Notes under the pieces: generated by a model
Told to the model about the DNA's origin: nothing
Databases searched by the model: none
Seen by the model: the letters and a program-made list of their open reading frames with translations, nothing else
From: Mycobacterium shimoidei
GTDB taxonomy: Bacteria; Actinomycetota; Actinomycetes; Mycobacteriales; Mycobacteriaceae
DNA: 64,000 bases
Assembly: GCA_002101905.1 (NCBI GenBank)
Contig: LQPU01000014.1
Span: forward strand, 1-64,000
Reading direction: 5' to 3'
Translations under genes and position numbers: made by a program
Shown here: in pieces, positions 1 to 9,359 of the stretch
Numbering within the stretch: the first letter of the stretch is position 1
Layout: every line of letters begins with the position of its first letter

Positions 1-638
1 CACGCCGACGCGCCCTAGCCCTACCCGACTGACGATTCCCCTTGCTAGAGCGCTGACGAGCCATTTCCATTTCCTCCGTGCAGGGCTGATCTCAGGTGGC
101 GTTAAGCTAATCATTAAGCACTCCGCATTGACGTAAATGGCAAAAAGATCTTGAAAACTTTTTCTGACGGCATTCGAATACGGTGTTTCTGCCGTGTAAC
201 CGGCCTCCACGCGCGATGGATGTGTGCTAGCAGCTAATAATCAAACCGGCTACTTTTCCTTACAGAAATGACTCGTGCGTAATTTTCTCGATGTTTATTT
301 ACCCGCGCGTAGTAGACGTCTGCGGCCCTTATCGGTGCTGGTCAGGACCCTCGCACACGTCCGGTCGCCCGCCAAAAACCGCCCAGCAGCCGCTCGGCAC
401 CGACAACAATCAACGAGTCGGACGGCCGCGCCGTCGGCCCGCCCACAATCACACAACAGGCCACTCGTCATCCTTGCGATGGGCGTGTCGCAACCACCAC
501 GCCCGGCACCACAACCCCCACCCGCCACCTTTACCTCCGAACCCCACACGCCTCAGCAGACACTCAGCTACTGTGAGCCATCACCGGGGGTCGATGTCCC
601 AGGCAGTCACGGTTCGGACATTAGGTAGGGGAGCGCGC
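1..638. other. Intergenic region with no supportable gene
   Basis: I see no convincing gene here. A frame open from about 291 runs into the sulfotransferase, but its first 116 codons read as low-complexity Pro/His/Arg and resemble no protein. A block at about 90-300 is clearly richer in A+T than the rest of the window and probably holds upstream regulatory sequence. The end of any gene to the left lies outside the window. Confidence 0.5.
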
Positions 639-1448
639 ATGGCATCCATTCATTTCATCTCGGGCTTGCCGCGTTCTGGCTCGACGCTGCTGGCCGCGCT
701 GCTGCGACAAAATCCGCGGTTTCAGGCGGGGATGTCCGGCCCACTGGCCGGGTTGTTCGGCGCCCTGCTGAGCGAGATGAGCGCCCGCAACGAATTCTCC
801 GTGTTCATCGACGACGCCAAGCGTGAGCGCATCCTGCATGGGTTGTTCGACAATTTCTACGCGGATAGCACCGCCGAGGTAATTTTCGACACCAACCGCG
901 CCTGGTGCGCCTGGATGCCGGCAATCGCCAAGCTGTTTCCCGAGGCCAAAGTGATCGCCTGCGTGCGCGAACTGCCCTGGGTGATCGACAGCATCGAGCG
1001 ATTGGTCCAGCGCAACGTGTTCAGCCCGTCGTCGATCTTCAACTACAGCTCTGGCGGCACCGTGTACACCCGCGCCAACGGTGTAGCGGCCGCCGACGGC
1101 ATGGTCGGTGCTCCCTACGATGCGCTCAAGCAGGCCTGCTATGGGGCTCAACGGGATCGCCTGCTGCTAGTCCAGTACGAAACCTTGACCACCGACCCGG
1201 CCAAGACCATGCACGCCATCTACGCCTTCATCGGCGAGCCGGTGTTCGAGCACGACTTCGACCACGTCGATTACGACGTCACCGAGTTCGATGAGCGTGC
1301 CGGCACGCCGGGACTGCACACGGTGCGCAGCACGGTCAAGGCCGACCGGCGCCCGAGCCTGCTGCCCCCGGATCTGTTCAACCGCTTTGTCAACGACGCC
1401 TTCTGGCGCGATCCGAAGAATGTCCCGGAGGGACTGCAAGTGATCTGA
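639..1448 (+). CDS. Sulfotransferase family protein
   Basis: This 269-residue protein carries the P-loop-like 5'-phosphosulfate motif GLPRSGSTLL at residues 9-18, typical of PAPS-dependent sulfotransferases and of the wider Sulfotransfer_3 fold. Members move a sulfate from PAPS to a hydroxyl or amine acceptor; in mycobacteria these are often glycolipids or trehalose derivatives, but the acceptor cannot be read here. The ATG at 639 was chosen because a purine-rich GGTAGGGGAG precedes it and because the family motif normally lies close to the N-terminus; an in-frame start at 291 would add an implausible tail. It stands alone, with a converging gene downstream. No signal peptide or membrane segment is evident. 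Family is confident, substrate unknown. Confidence 0.85.
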   Translation: MASIHFISGLPRSGSTLLAALLRQNPRFQAGMSGPLAGLFGALLSEMSARNEFSVFIDDAKRERILHGLFDNFYADSTAEVIFDTNRAWCAWMPAIAKLFPEAKVIACVRELPWVIDSIERLVQRNVFSPSSIFNYSSGGTVYTRANGVAAADGMVGAPYDALKQACYGAQRDRLLLVQYETLTTDPAKTMHAIYAFIGEPVFEHDFDHVDYDVTEFDERAGTPGLHTVRSTVKADRRPSLLPPDLFNRFVNDAFWRDPKNVPEGLQVI

Positions 1449-1490
1449 GGTCAAATCCCTTGATATTCAAGGCGATTAGCGAAGACACTG

Positions 1491-2051
1491 CTACTTGCAG
1501 ATCGCGTTGACCGATTCGATCTGGGAATCGAAATCGTGCCGCAACGGGTCTAGCGTCGCGCTGAGGCCCGCAAGGTAGCCGATGCTCAGCTCCTCGAGAG
1601 TGTTCGCCATCGCAGTGACAGCCTTGGCCAGGTCGGCCGGCGTCGCGGGCTCCGCTTCGAGGCGCTCTCGCAGGTACCCGCCGCCCGCGAACAGCGCCAG
1701 CCGGGCGCTCGTCGCAACGGCAAGAGAACTCATAGGGTCGTTCGGCGCCGGGTTCTCCAGGTGCGTGTTGCTGACCACCGCCTCATGCACCGACTGGTAG
1801 GCGGTGCACACGTGTGTCTTCGCGTCCTTCACCTGCTGGTCGGTGAAGGATCGCGACGTGTCGCCGGATGACCGCGGGAAGAACCACCCTGTGACGGCCA
1901 CGCCGACGGCGAGCAGTGCGACCGCCAGGGCAGCGAAGTTCGGCCATCGTGCCGGTTGAGCAGCCGCGGGCGGTTTCGTGGAATCTTCTGGACCAATTGG
2001 CTTTTCGGGATCCGGCGTACCCGACGGATCACTGGCAGACGTATCTGACAT
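1491..2051 (-). CDS. Single-pass membrane protein, unknown function
   Basis: About 186 residues. The N-terminal 35 residues are Pro/Ser/Asp-rich and probably cytoplasmic, followed by one hydrophobic segment (about residues 37-58, rich in Ala/Val/Leu) and an exported domain of about 120 residues with two cysteines near its ends that could pair. It looks like the Mce-associated/alanine- and proline-rich membrane proteins common in mycobacteria, but I do not recognise a specific family. The ATG at 2051 is preferred because upstream in-frame sequence (to 2201) would add an Arg-rich stretch overlapping the divergent gene's start. There is no clear Shine-Dalgarno, so it may be leaderless. Divergent from the gene at 2201. 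Confidence 0.65.
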   Translation of the reverse strand: MSDTSASDPSGTPDPEKPIGPEDSTKPPAAAQPARWPNFAALAVALLAVGVAVTGWFFPRSSGDTSRSFTDQQVKDAKTHVCTAYQSVHEAVVSNTHLENPAPNDPMSSLAVATSARLALFAGGGYLRERLEAEPATPADLAKAVTAMANTLEELSIGYLAGLSATLDPLRHDFDSQIESVNAICK

Positions 2052-2162
2052 CGGGCGATGGTATCGCTCGACAACAGTGTCTGTATTCGGTTTGGGTTGC
2101 GCTTTGGCAACGGCGCCGGACACCCGATTAGTAAGCGCGGCCCCCGGGTACTCAGCACGGAC

Positions 2163-2181
2163 TCGACACCGCCGGTGTCGA
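2163..2181. promoter_or_regulatory. Palindrome upstream of the 2201 gene
   Basis: TCGACACC-GCC-GGTGTCGA is a perfect 8+3+8 inverted repeat ending 19 bases before the ATG at 2201, just upstream of its GAGGAG ribosome binding site. It could be a repressor site in the divergent intergenic region or a 5'-leader hairpin. The binding factor is unknown. Confidence 0.4.
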
Positions 2182-2200
2182 CGAGCTGAGGAGATTCTCA

Positions 2201-2869
2201 ATGCATGACTCGCAGATGGGGCGCCTGCACATGCCGCGCAGCCGCGGCGCGGTCACCGGATTGCTCCTGATCATCCTGGGTGCTTGGGGCGCGTTGATCC
2301 CGTTTGTCGGGCCCTTTTTCCACTGGGCATACACGCCAGACCAGGCCTGGACATGGACGACGGCTCGGGGCTGGCTGGAAGTGTTCCCCGGTGTCACCGC
2401 GGTGCTGGGTGGTCTGTTACTGGTGGGGTCGGGTAACCGCGCGACCGCAATGTTCGGCGGCTGGCTCGCTGCTTTCGCCGGTGCCTGGTTTGTCATAGGT
2501 CGGTCGTTCGCGTCAATCCTGCAGCTTGGGGACGTAGGCCAGCCGGTGGCCAAGACTGATGTCAAGCGGGCCTTACTGGAGATCACCTACTTCTCCGGGC
2601 TGGGCGCGCTGATCGTCTTCCTGGCCGGTGCGGTTCTGGCGCGCTTGGCGGTCCGGATGGCCCGCGACGTGGAAGGCGTCCCGGTGGGGACGGCACCACA
2701 AGCGTCGACCTCCGACGCGCCACCGGCCGCCGGGTACACACCGGCATCTCCGGTCGCGCCGGATGCGGTGACGCAGGCGCGGGGCGAGGTTCCCGCCGAC
2801 GCGGAACCGGAGGAGCACCGAGCCAGGGGGTTCTTCCGCCGGCGCAAGCACGTCGGCGCGTCCCGGTAG
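2201..2869 (+). CDS. Four-helix membrane protein, unknown function
   Basis: A 222-residue protein with about four hydrophobic segments (roughly residues 16-38, 58-78, 84-105 and 128-150) and a soluble C-terminal tail of about 65 residues that is Pro/Ala-rich and ends in a basic FFRRRKH patch. Aromatic residues (Trp, Phe, Tyr) cluster between helices 1 and 2. The start ATG follows a good GAGGAG at seven bases. No catalytic motif is visible, and I recognise it only as a conserved mycobacterial membrane protein type. It lies tail-to-tail with the carboxylic acid reductase gene, so it is not in that operon. Confidence 0.7.
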   Translation: MHDSQMGRLHMPRSRGAVTGLLLIILGAWGALIPFVGPFFHWAYTPDQAWTWTTARGWLEVFPGVTAVLGGLLLVGSGNRATAMFGGWLAAFAGAWFVIGRSFASILQLGDVGQPVAKTDVKRALLEITYFSGLGALIVFLAGAVLARLAVRMARDVEGVPVGTAPQASTSDAPPAAGYTPASPVAPDAVTQARGEVPADAEPEEHRARGFFRRRKHVGASR

Positions 2870-2902
2870 GGCATAGGCAGGGCTATAGGCCCACAAAGCC
2901 GA

Positions 2903-5900
2903 TCAGAGCAAGCCGAGCAGCTGCAGGTCGGTGATGTATTTGACGATCACCTGCGGCGAGACATGTGGAATGTCTTTGTCCGGGCCGATTTTCGCTTCCT
3001 GGACTGCCGCGCGGAACCGGTCGGTAGGCGCGAGCGATCCGCGCATCGGCTTTTGCGGTGACCGGTAATTGTGGAGCAGCGGTAATAGCGAGGCCTGGCG
3101 CTGCTTGTCAGGCAACGCACGCAGCGCGGTTTCGAACCGCTGCACCCACTCGTGGTAGTCGCCGACCCGGTGGATCGGGTAGCCGGCCTCGATCAGCCAG
3201 TCGACGTACTCGTCGAGCCCGACGCCGTCGTCGTAGGGGTTCATCACGTGGAAGGTCTGGAAGGTCGCAGAGCTGTCCAGGTTCTGGGTCCCTAATGTCG
3301 AGATCGCCTCGGCGATGAACTCCACCGGCAGGCCGTCGTAGTGGGAGCGTTGGCGGTTGCCGTGGGCGTCCAGCTCGTAGAACGAGCCGGGGGCGATCCC
3401 GGTGGCGACCAACGACAGCATCATCCGGGTGAACATGTCGGGCACATTCAGCTGGCCCGCGTAACTGGTGTCGGCCAGGATCATGTCGCAGCGGAACACC
3501 GACACCGGCAGCCCGCACAGGTCATGCGCCTCCCGCAAGAGCACCTCTCCGGCCCACTTGCTGTTGCCATAGCCGTTGGCATAGCTCTCGTCGATCTTGC
3601 GGGTCGGGCTCATCACCCGCACGTCGGCGTCCTCGACGAAGCTGCCCGGTGTGATCTGGTCGCCCACCCCGATCGTCGAGACGTAGACGTAGGGCTTGAT
3701 CTTGGTGGTCAGGGCGATGCGGATCAGCTCGGCGGTGCCCAGCGCGTTGGGCCCGAACAGCTCGCTGTAGGGCAGCACGTGGTTGACCAGTGCGGCCGGG
3801 TCGACGATCAAATCGACGGTGTCGGCCAATCGCTGCCAGGTCGCCGTATCGAGGCCGAGGTTAGCTTCACCCTTGTCGCCGGCGACGACTTCCAGGTGGT
3901 CGGCGGCCAATTCCTGGTAATGCGCAAGCAGTTTCGGGTCGCCGCTGTCGAAGGTGTTGTCCAGCCGCGCCCGGGCCTCCTCATCAGAGCGGGCCCGCAC
4001 CAGCGCGATCACCTTGCCGTTCACCAGGTCCATCCGCTCGAGCCACTCCAGCGCCAGGTAGCGGCCCAAAAAGCCGGTCGCGCCGGTTAGCAGCACGGTG
4101 CGCACCGCGGGGTTGGCCTGCGGCAGGTTCGACGCGCCCGCCAGGGTGTCGACGTCGAGGAACTTGTCCAGCGTCAGATCTTTCGCGTGCACCACGGTGG
4201 CGTCGCGCCCGTGCACCGACGCGAACGACGGCCGCTTGCTGCCGTCACGTTGGCCTTCGATGTAGTCGGCGATGGCCTGCAAATCGCTGGCGGGGCTGAC
4301 GATCACGCCCACCGGCACGTCGACATCGAAGATCTCTCGCAGCAGGTTGCCAAAGCTCAACGCCGACAACGAATCTCCACCCAAGTCCGTGAAATGGGCG
4401 TCGGGTGCCACGTCGCTGGTCGACGCGCCCAGCAGGGCAGCCGCCGCCCGGGCGACGGTTTGCAGCACCGGCTGGTCGGCGCCGCTGCGGCGAAGCTCAC
4501 TTAGCTCGTTGGCCTGGCTCTCGGCCAGTTCGGCATACAGCGCTTCGAGCCGTTCGCCGTAGCGGGCCTTGAGCTTGGGCCAGGCCAGCTTGCGGATGCC
4601 GGTAAGCAGGCCGTTCTCCAGCGTGAAAGGCGTTGTCTCGATGATGAAGTCGCGCGGCACCTCATAGGACTGCAGACCCGCCTGCTTGGCCACCGCCTGC
4701 AGCGACTCGGCGATCGCCGACTTCGAAACAGCCGCGTCGGTGGGCACAACTACCGCCAACAGATAGGGCTGGGCGCTGTTGCCATAGACATAGATCTGGT
4801 GAACCAGCGGGCTGTTGCCGAACACCGCCTCCAGCTTGGCCAGCGTGACGAACTCCCCCTGGGCCAATTTGAGCACGTTGTTGCGCCGATCCACATACAC
4901 CAGCCGATTCGGCGCGACCTCGGCGAACACGTCACCGGTGCGGTAGTAGCCGTCGGCGTCGAACACCCCGGCCGTGGTTTCGGCCCGCTTGTAATAGCCA
5001 GGGAACATGTTCTCGGTCCGCAGCAGCAACTCGCCGCGCGGATGCGGGCGGTCGGTGCTGAAGTAGCCCAAATCCGGAACGTCAACCAATTTGTAGTCCA
5101 GCACCGGCGGACGCTGAATCTGCCCATCGAGCATGACCATGCCGGCCTCGGTCGAGCCGTAGGCGTCGACCAAATGCATCTCCAGCAGCGACTCCACCCA
5201 GGCGCGCAACTGTGCAGAGGTCGGCGCCGACCCGGTCAGCGCTGCGATGAACCGCCCGCCCAGCAGCTTCGTCCGCATCTCCGCCAGGACTTCGGCTTCC
5301 CCGCGGCCACGCCCGAGTTCGCGCTGGAACTCGCCGTAGAGCATCTCCCAGATCCGCGGCACGAAATTCATCTCGGTCGGGCGTACCAACGCGATGTCTT
5401 CCAACAGCGTCGACAGGTCGCTCTTTGCGCTGAAGTAAGCCGTGCCGCCATTGCCGAGGGTGCCGTAGAGGATGGTGCGGCCCATGACGTGGCTCATCGG
5501 CATGAAGTTCAGCGTGATCGACGCGGCACTGGGCCCGAACCAATCGCGGGCCGACCGGCGCCACATCTTGGCCACATTGCGCCGCGGATACATCGCGCCT
5601 TTGGGCGCCCCGGTACTACCGGAGGTGTAGATCAACAGCGCCAACGCGTCGTCGTCGGTGTCGACCACCGGCGCGGCCGTCGTCCCGCGGCCCAGCACGT
5701 CGACCAACGTCTGCACCTGGGTGCCCTGCAACTGCGCCTTCGCGTTGTCGACGGCCTCGCGGTGGTCGTCGACTTCGGGGTGAAAGTCGAACACCACCAA
5801 CCGTTTTGGTGCGTAACCGGCCTGGACCAATTCGACGGCTTCGGACAGGTTGTCCACGCTGGCGGCAAGTACGGTCGGTTCGGCCTCGATGACGATCGGC

Positions 5901-6364
5901 TGCAGCTGAGCGGTCGCGGCGCTGGTCTGCAGGGGTACGGCCACCGCACCCAGCCGGCCGAGCGCCAGGTCGATGGTGGTGTAGTCGACGCTGGTGAAAC
6001 CCAGCACCGCGACGCGATCGCCCGGTTGTACGTCGCCGGCCCACGCGCTGGCGAGCGTGTCGACCCGGTTGCCCAGCTCGCGGTAGGTGATGGTGTCGAA
6101 TCGGGGCAGCAGCCGCGCCGACGTGCGGCCGGTCTGCGCGTCGGTGACGAACTCGACGGCACGCTGACCAAGCGCGGGCCGCTCGGCGTAGCCGTCGATG
6201 ACGATCCGAACGATGTCGGAGAGCGCCAGTCCGGGTTCCTCGACGGCAGCGGCGACGGCCTCATCGGGCCGGGCGGCGGCGAACTGCGGGTCGTGGGCGG
6301 CTAGATCGGCGATACGGCGCTCGAGGCGCTCTTCTTGGGAATCAAGTTGGGAATCAAGCGACAT
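2903..6364 (-). CDS. car: Carboxylic acid reductase (FadD9 type)
   Basis: A 1153-residue three-domain enzyme that reduces carboxylic or fatty acids to aldehydes with ATP and NADPH. The adenylation domain (about residues 1-640) has the AMP-binding motif [11 protein letters not shown] near 246-256 and YGSTE near 402. A phosphopantetheine carrier domain carries LGGDS with the modified Ser near 665. The reductase domain begins at GATGFLG near 761 and has the YxxxK catalytic pair near 932/936. Length and order match FadD9 (Rv2590). It needs activation by a phosphopantetheinyl transferase. The ATG at 6364 is chosen because GAGG lies eight bases upstream; a GTG two codons earlier is too close to that site. 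The upstream gene gabT is co-directional, 153 bases away. Confidence 0.96.
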   Translation of the reverse strand: MSLDSQLDSQEERLERRIADLAAHDPQFAAARPDEAVAAAVEEPGLALSDIVRIVIDGYAERPALGQRAVEFVTDAQTGRTSARLLPRFDTITYRELGNRVDTLASAWAGDVQPGDRVAVLGFTSVDYTTIDLALGRLGAVAVPLQTSAATAQLQPIVIEAEPTVLAASVDNLSEAVELVQAGYAPKRLVVFDFHPEVDDHREAVDNAKAQLQGTQVQTLVDVLGRGTTAAPVVDTDDDALALLIYTSGSTGAPKGAMYPRRNVAKMWRRSARDWFGPSAASITLNFMPMSHVMGRTILYGTLGNGGTAYFSAKSDLSTLLEDIALVRPTEMNFVPRIWEMLYGEFQRELGRGRGEAEVLAEMRTKLLGGRFIAALTGSAPTSAQLRAWVESLLEMHLVDAYGSTEAGMVMLDGQIQRPPVLDYKLVDVPDLGYFSTDRPHPRGELLLRTENMFPGYYKRAETTAGVFDADGYYRTGDVFAEVAPNRLVYVDRRNNVLKLAQGEFVTLAKLEAVFGNSPLVHQIYVYGNSAQPYLLAVVVPTDAAVSKSAIAESLQAVAKQAGLQSYEVPRDFIIETTPFTLENGLLTGIRKLAWPKLKARYGERLEALYAELAESQANELSELRRSGADQPVLQTVARAAAALLGASTSDVAPDAHFTDLGGDSLSALSFGNLLREIFDVDVPVGVIVSPASDLQAIADYIEGQRDGSKRPSFASVHGRDATVVHAKDLTLDKFLDVDTLAGASNLPQANPAVRTVLLTGATGFLGRYLALEWLERMDLVNGKVIALVRARSDEEARARLDNTFDSGDPKLLAHYQELAADHLEVVAGDKGEANLGLDTATWQRLADTVDLIVDPAALVNHVLPYSELFGPNALGTAELIRIALTTKIKPYVYVSTIGVGDQITPGSFVEDADVRVMSPTRKIDESYANGYGNSKWAGEVLLREAHDLCGLPVSVFRCDMILADTSYAGQLNVPDMFTRMMLSLVATGIAPGSFYELDAHGNRQRSHYDGLPVEFIAEAISTLGTQNLDSSATFQTFHVMNPYDDGVGLDEYVDWLIEAGYPIHRVGDYHEWVQRFETALRALPDKQRQASLLPLLHNYRSPQKPMRGSLAPTDRFRAAVQEAKIGPDKDIPHVSPQVIVKYITDLQLLGLL

Positions 6365-6429
6365 GGGCACAACCTCGACGATTTTGAGAGTTTGACCGGG
6401 CGCCGCACTGCGTCCAACTCGAAACTACG

Positions 6430-6442
6430 TTAGCAAAGCTAA
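6430..6442. promoter_or_regulatory. Palindrome in the car promoter region
   Basis: TTAGC-AAA-GCTAA, a perfect 5+3+5 inverted repeat 66-78 bases upstream of the car start, next to a minus-strand TAACGT that fits a -10 hexamer (plus-strand 6426-6431). The position suggests an operator for car. The regulator is not identifiable, and no regulator gene is adjacent. Confidence 0.4.
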
Positions 6443-6517
6443 AGTTATTCCGAAACGAGCCTGACTGTGAGTTAGGTAACCGGCGGGCCTAACCTGCGAC
6501 GGCTGCGGCGGATGTGA

Positions 6518-7840
6518 CTAGAGCTCGGCGAGGCTCGAAGCGACCACGTCCAACCCTTCGCTCAGCAGCTCATCGTTGATCGTCAGCGGCGGCAGCAAGC
6601 GCAGGACGTTGCCGAAAGTGCCTGCGGTCAACACGATTACACCCGCCGCGTGCGCGGCGGCAGCCAGCTTGTTGGTCAACTCCCGGTCCGGCTCGGTGGT
6701 CCCGGATTTCACCAGCTCGGCCGCGATCATCGCGCCGCGGCCCCGGACATCGCCGACACGGTCGTCGTCGGCCTGCAGCTGCGACAGGCGCTCGGTGATC
6801 AGCTGCCCGATCTGCTGAGCACGCGGAACCAACCCCTCGCTCTCGATGGTCGCGATGGTGGCCAGCGCCGCCGCGCACGCAACCGGGTTGCCGCCAAATG
6901 TTCCACCCAGCCCGCCGGGATGCGGGGCGTCCATGATCTCGGCGCGCCCGGTGACCGCCGACAAGGGCAGCCCGTCGGCAATGCCCTTAGCGGTGCAGAT
7001 CAGGTCCGGCTCAATGCCCTCGTGCTCGCACGCAAACATCGCGCCGGTGCGGGCAAAGCCGGTCTGCACCTCGTCGGCGATGAAGACGACATTATTTTCC
7101 CGGCACCACTGGAGCAGGGTGGGCAAAAATCCCTCGGCGGGCACGATGAACCCGCCCTCGCCCTGGATCGGCTCGATGACGACGGCGGCCAGGTTGTCCG
7201 CGCCCACGAGTCGGCGAATCTCCTGGATCGCCCGCATAGCGGCGCGTTCTCCGTCGAGCTCACCGTCGCGGTACGGGTAAGACAGCGGCGCCCGGTAGAT
7301 TTCCGGCGCGAACGGCCCGAAGCCGCTCTTGTACGGCATGGACTGGGCGGTCAGGGCCATCGCCAGGTTGGTGCGACCGTGGTAGGCGTGGTCGAACGCC
7401 ACCACCGCGGTTTTGCGGGTATGGGCGCGGGCGATCTTGACCGCGTTCTCCACCGCCTCGGCGCCGGAGTTGAACAGCACTGAGCGCTTCTCGGCAGAGC
7501 CCGGTGTCAGCCGGTTGAGCTCCTCGGCGACGGCGATGTACTGCTCATACGGCGTCACCATGAAGCAGGTATGGGTGAAGTCGGCGACCTGCGCGCGCAC
7601 CGCATCGACGACCCGGGGCGAGGCGTTACCGACCGTGGTGACTGCGATCCCGGAACTCAAGTCGATCAGCCGATTACCGTCGACGTCTTCGACGATTCCG
7701 CCCCCGGCACGCACGGCGTACACCGGCATCGTGCTGCGCACTCCGCGGGCCACCGCCGCGCCGCGGCGCTTGCTCAACTCCAACGACACGGGGCCGGGGA
7801 GTTCAGTGACGAGGTGGCGACTCTGTTGGAGAGTGGTCAC
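6518..7840 (-). CDS. gabT: 4-aminobutyrate aminotransferase
   Basis: A 440-residue class III PLP-dependent aminotransferase, the orthologue by position and sequence of Rv2589. It converts GABA and 2-oxoglutarate to succinic semialdehyde and glutamate. The PLP lysine is in TAKGIADG (K285), the cofactor-contacting aspartate in FIADEVQTG (about 253-261), and NSGAEAVE at 124-131 is the phosphate-binding turn. Full family length, cytoplasmic. It lies 36 bases downstream of the small repeat-protein gene and upstream of car on the same strand, so the three may be cotranscribed. An aminotransferase beside an acid reductase could supply or remove semialdehydes, but this link is inference. Confidence 0.94.
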   Translation of the reverse strand: MTTLQQSRHLVTELPGPVSLELSKRRGAAVARGVRSTMPVYAVRAGGGIVEDVDGNRLIDLSSGIAVTTVGNASPRVVDAVRAQVADFTHTCFMVTPYEQYIAVAEELNRLTPGSAEKRSVLFNSGAEAVENAVKIARAHTRKTAVVAFDHAYHGRTNLAMALTAQSMPYKSGFGPFAPEIYRAPLSYPYRDGELDGERAAMRAIQEIRRLVGADNLAAVVIEPIQGEGGFIVPAEGFLPTLLQWCRENNVVFIADEVQTGFARTGAMFACEHEGIEPDLICTAKGIADGLPLSAVTGRAEIMDAPHPGGLGGTFGGNPVACAAALATIATIESEGLVPRAQQIGQLITERLSQLQADDDRVGDVRGRGAMIAAELVKSGTTEPDRELTNKLAAAAHAAGVIVLTAGTFGNVLRLLPPLTINDELLSEGLDVVASSLAEL

Positions 7841-7876
7841 CTCCGCAGCCTAGCCGCAACCCGCCTACCTGGACCG

Positions 7877-8188
7877 TTATCCGGCCGGCGGCCCCTCGCC
7901 GAGTGGCCGGCAGACGTTGGTCGTCGGGTCCCACCACTGCCCGGGATCGCAATTCAGCGGCTGTGGTCCCTCGCCCAGTGGCCGGCAGATGTTGCCGCTG
8001 GGGTCCCACCACTGGCCGGGCTCGCAGCCCAGCGGCGTAGGTCCGACGCCCAGTGGATAACAGGCCTTGCTGAACGGCTCCCACCACTGCCCGGGCTCGC
8101 ACTGCGCCGAGCTCACCGCCGGCGTCGCGATCGCCGTCGCCGCGGCAAGGACCGCCGAGGCCGCCAACCGGCCGATAAAGGATCTCAT
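7877..8188 (-). CDS. Secreted three-repeat Cys/Trp protein
   Basis: A 103-residue protein with a Sec signal peptide (about residues 1-28, cleavage near SSA-Q). The mature part is entirely three tandem repeats starting at Cys30, Cys55 and Cys80, an exact 25-residue period. Each has the pattern C-x-PGQWW-x-P-x5-C-x-PLG-x-GP, so each probably forms one disulfide-closed unit with an exposed Trp pair. The ATG follows GGGAGG at a good distance. No enzyme motif is present. The aromatic, disulfide-bonded units resemble small binding modules, but I do not recognise the family and infer no ligand. It lies just upstream of gabT on the same strand. Confidence 0.8.
   Translation of the reverse strand: MRSFIGRLAASAVLAAATAIATPAVSSAQCEPGQWWEPFSKACYPLGVGPTPLGCEPGQWWDPSGNICRPLGEGPQPLNCDPGQWWDPTTNVCRPLGEGPPAG
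7880..8101 (-). repeat. Three 75-bp coding tandem repeats
   Basis: Repeat units at 8101-8027, 8026-7952 and 7951-7880 (the last lacks one codon) encode the 25-residue CxPGQWW units of the secreted protein. The DNA is diverged at third positions, indicating an old duplication kept by selection on the protein rather than a fresh slippage array. Confidence 0.8.
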
Positions 8189-8233
8189 CGTGAACCTCCC
8201 GCACAGATTGTGCTCATGGCTCGCGGCGAAGCG

Positions 8234-8908
8234 CTAGCCCGGTCCAAACGCCGGCCCGTCGATCGAATCGACAGTGGCGAACGAGGCGACAGACGCGCGA
8301 CGCAGCTTCCGCGCCGCCCGCACCGGGTAGCCCAGAGCGATCACCGCGGCCAGCGCAAAGTGGTCGGGCGCGCCCAGCAGCGACTTCACCTGCGGCTCTT
8401 CTCGAATCGCGATCGTGGTGATGACGCCGCCCAGCCCTTCCTCGCGAGCGGCCAGCAGGATGCTCCACGCGAACGGGTAAATCGACGCGCCGCCGGCAAA
8501 CGTGTACCGGTCTGCGTCACGGTCCACCGCCGCCAGCAGCGACAAATCGGCGAACAGCGCGAGCAGCACCGGTGACTCGTCGAACCGTTCGGCGAAACCG
8601 CCTGGGGCGGGGAGGTTTTCCGCGGCCAGGGCGCGCGCCTCGACGTCGCGGTCGTTGGTCGGCGCCCAGGGTCGCAGACCCGCGACACTCAGCGCCAAAT
8701 AGTCTCGTGACCCGGCCAGATAAAGGTCCCGCAGCCGGCGTCGTCGCTCGACGTCCTTGATCACCACGACTCGCCAGGCCTGCGCGTTGGCGCCGCTGGG
8801 CGCGAACCGTGCGGTTTCGAGCACCCTCGCCACGATCGCATCGTCGACGGGTCGATCGGTGAAGTCGCGGACCGCGCCTGTACTTCGTAACGCCTCGGTC
8901 AGTTCCAT
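8234..8908 (-). CDS. Nitroreductase-family flavoprotein
   Basis: A 224-residue protein of the nitroreductase fold: it begins with the typical helix MELTEALRSTGAVRDF, followed by RFAPSGANAQAWRVVV (about residues 35-50), where the Ser/Asn/Gln residues bind FMN phosphate and isoalloxazine. The middle has the family pattern ASIYPFAWSILLAAREEGLG. Members use FMN and NAD(P)H to reduce nitro, quinone or enone groups; the substrate here is unknown. The ATG at 8908 matches the usual N-terminus; an in-frame start at 8968 would run nearly into yajC. There is no Shine-Dalgarno, so it may be leaderless. Divergent from yajC. Confidence 0.85.
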   Translation of the reverse strand: MELTEALRSTGAVRDFTDRPVDDAIVARVLETARFAPSGANAQAWRVVVIKDVERRRRLRDLYLAGSRDYLALSVAGLRPWAPTNDRDVEARALAAENLPAPGGFAERFDESPVLLALFADLSLLAAVDRDADRYTFAGGASIYPFAWSILLAAREEGLGGVITTIAIREEPQVKSLLGAPDHFALAAVIALGYPVRAARKLRRASVASFATVDSIDGPAFGPG

Positions 8909-8976
8909 AAAAGTAATGCTGCTACACGCCCGGACGGCGCCCGCCGCGAAATCCGCCTTAGGGCACACTGGCGGGC

Positions 8977-9300
8977 ATGGACCAACTGCTCGTTTTCATG
9001 CCGCTGCTGGTCGTCTTGGCGGTGTTCATGTTCTTCACGTCGCGGCGGCAGAAGCGCGCGATGCAGGCCACCATCGACTTGCACGAGTCGCTGCAGGTGG
9101 GGGACCGAGTGCACACCACCTCGGGATTGCAGGCAACCGTCGCCAGGATCACCGACGAGACCATCGACCTCGAGATCTCGCCGGGCGTGGTGACTACCTG
9201 GATGAAGCTGGCGATTCGCGACCGCATCGAACCGGAAGTTCTTGACACCGACGTCGACCCCGAGATCACAGCCGACCCGGAGCGACTGCACAAAGACTGA
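8977..9300 (+). CDS. yajC: Preprotein translocase auxiliary subunit YajC
   Basis: A 107-residue protein with one N-terminal membrane helix (about residues 3-20, [17 protein letters not shown]) followed by the basic RRQKR and a small soluble domain with the YajC pattern [14 protein letters not shown]. It forms the SecD-SecF-YajC complex that helps SecYEG release exported proteins. It is the first gene of a run with secD 59 bases downstream and then secF, the standard arrangement. The same order is known around Rv2588c-Rv2586c. ATG start. Confidence 0.95.
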   Translation: MDQLLVFMPLLVVLAVFMFFTSRRQKRAMQATIDLHESLQVGDRVHTTSGLQATVARITDETIDLEISPGVVTTWMKLAIRDRIEPEVLDTDVDPEITADPERLHKD

Positions 9301-9359
9301 GTTCACGTACTCTTTCCGGGTGCAGTCGAACTGATCGGCAAACGAGGAGACTCAACAAC

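Noticed and set aside
291..638. N-terminal extension of the sulfotransferase
   Set aside because: The in-frame upstream codons give Pro/His/Arg-rich sequence, and a better start with a ribosome site at 639 places the PAPS motif normally.
4799..6304. 501-codon plus-strand open frame inside the carboxylic acid reductase gene
   Set aside because: Antisense shadow caused by third-position GC; no family motif and it overlaps a well-supported gene.
6471..6493. Possible IdeR iron box (TTAGGTAA ... CCTAACCT)
   Set aside because: The half sites are eight bases apart instead of directly abutting as in the 19-bp IdeR consensus, and carboxylic acid reductase is not a known iron-regulated gene.
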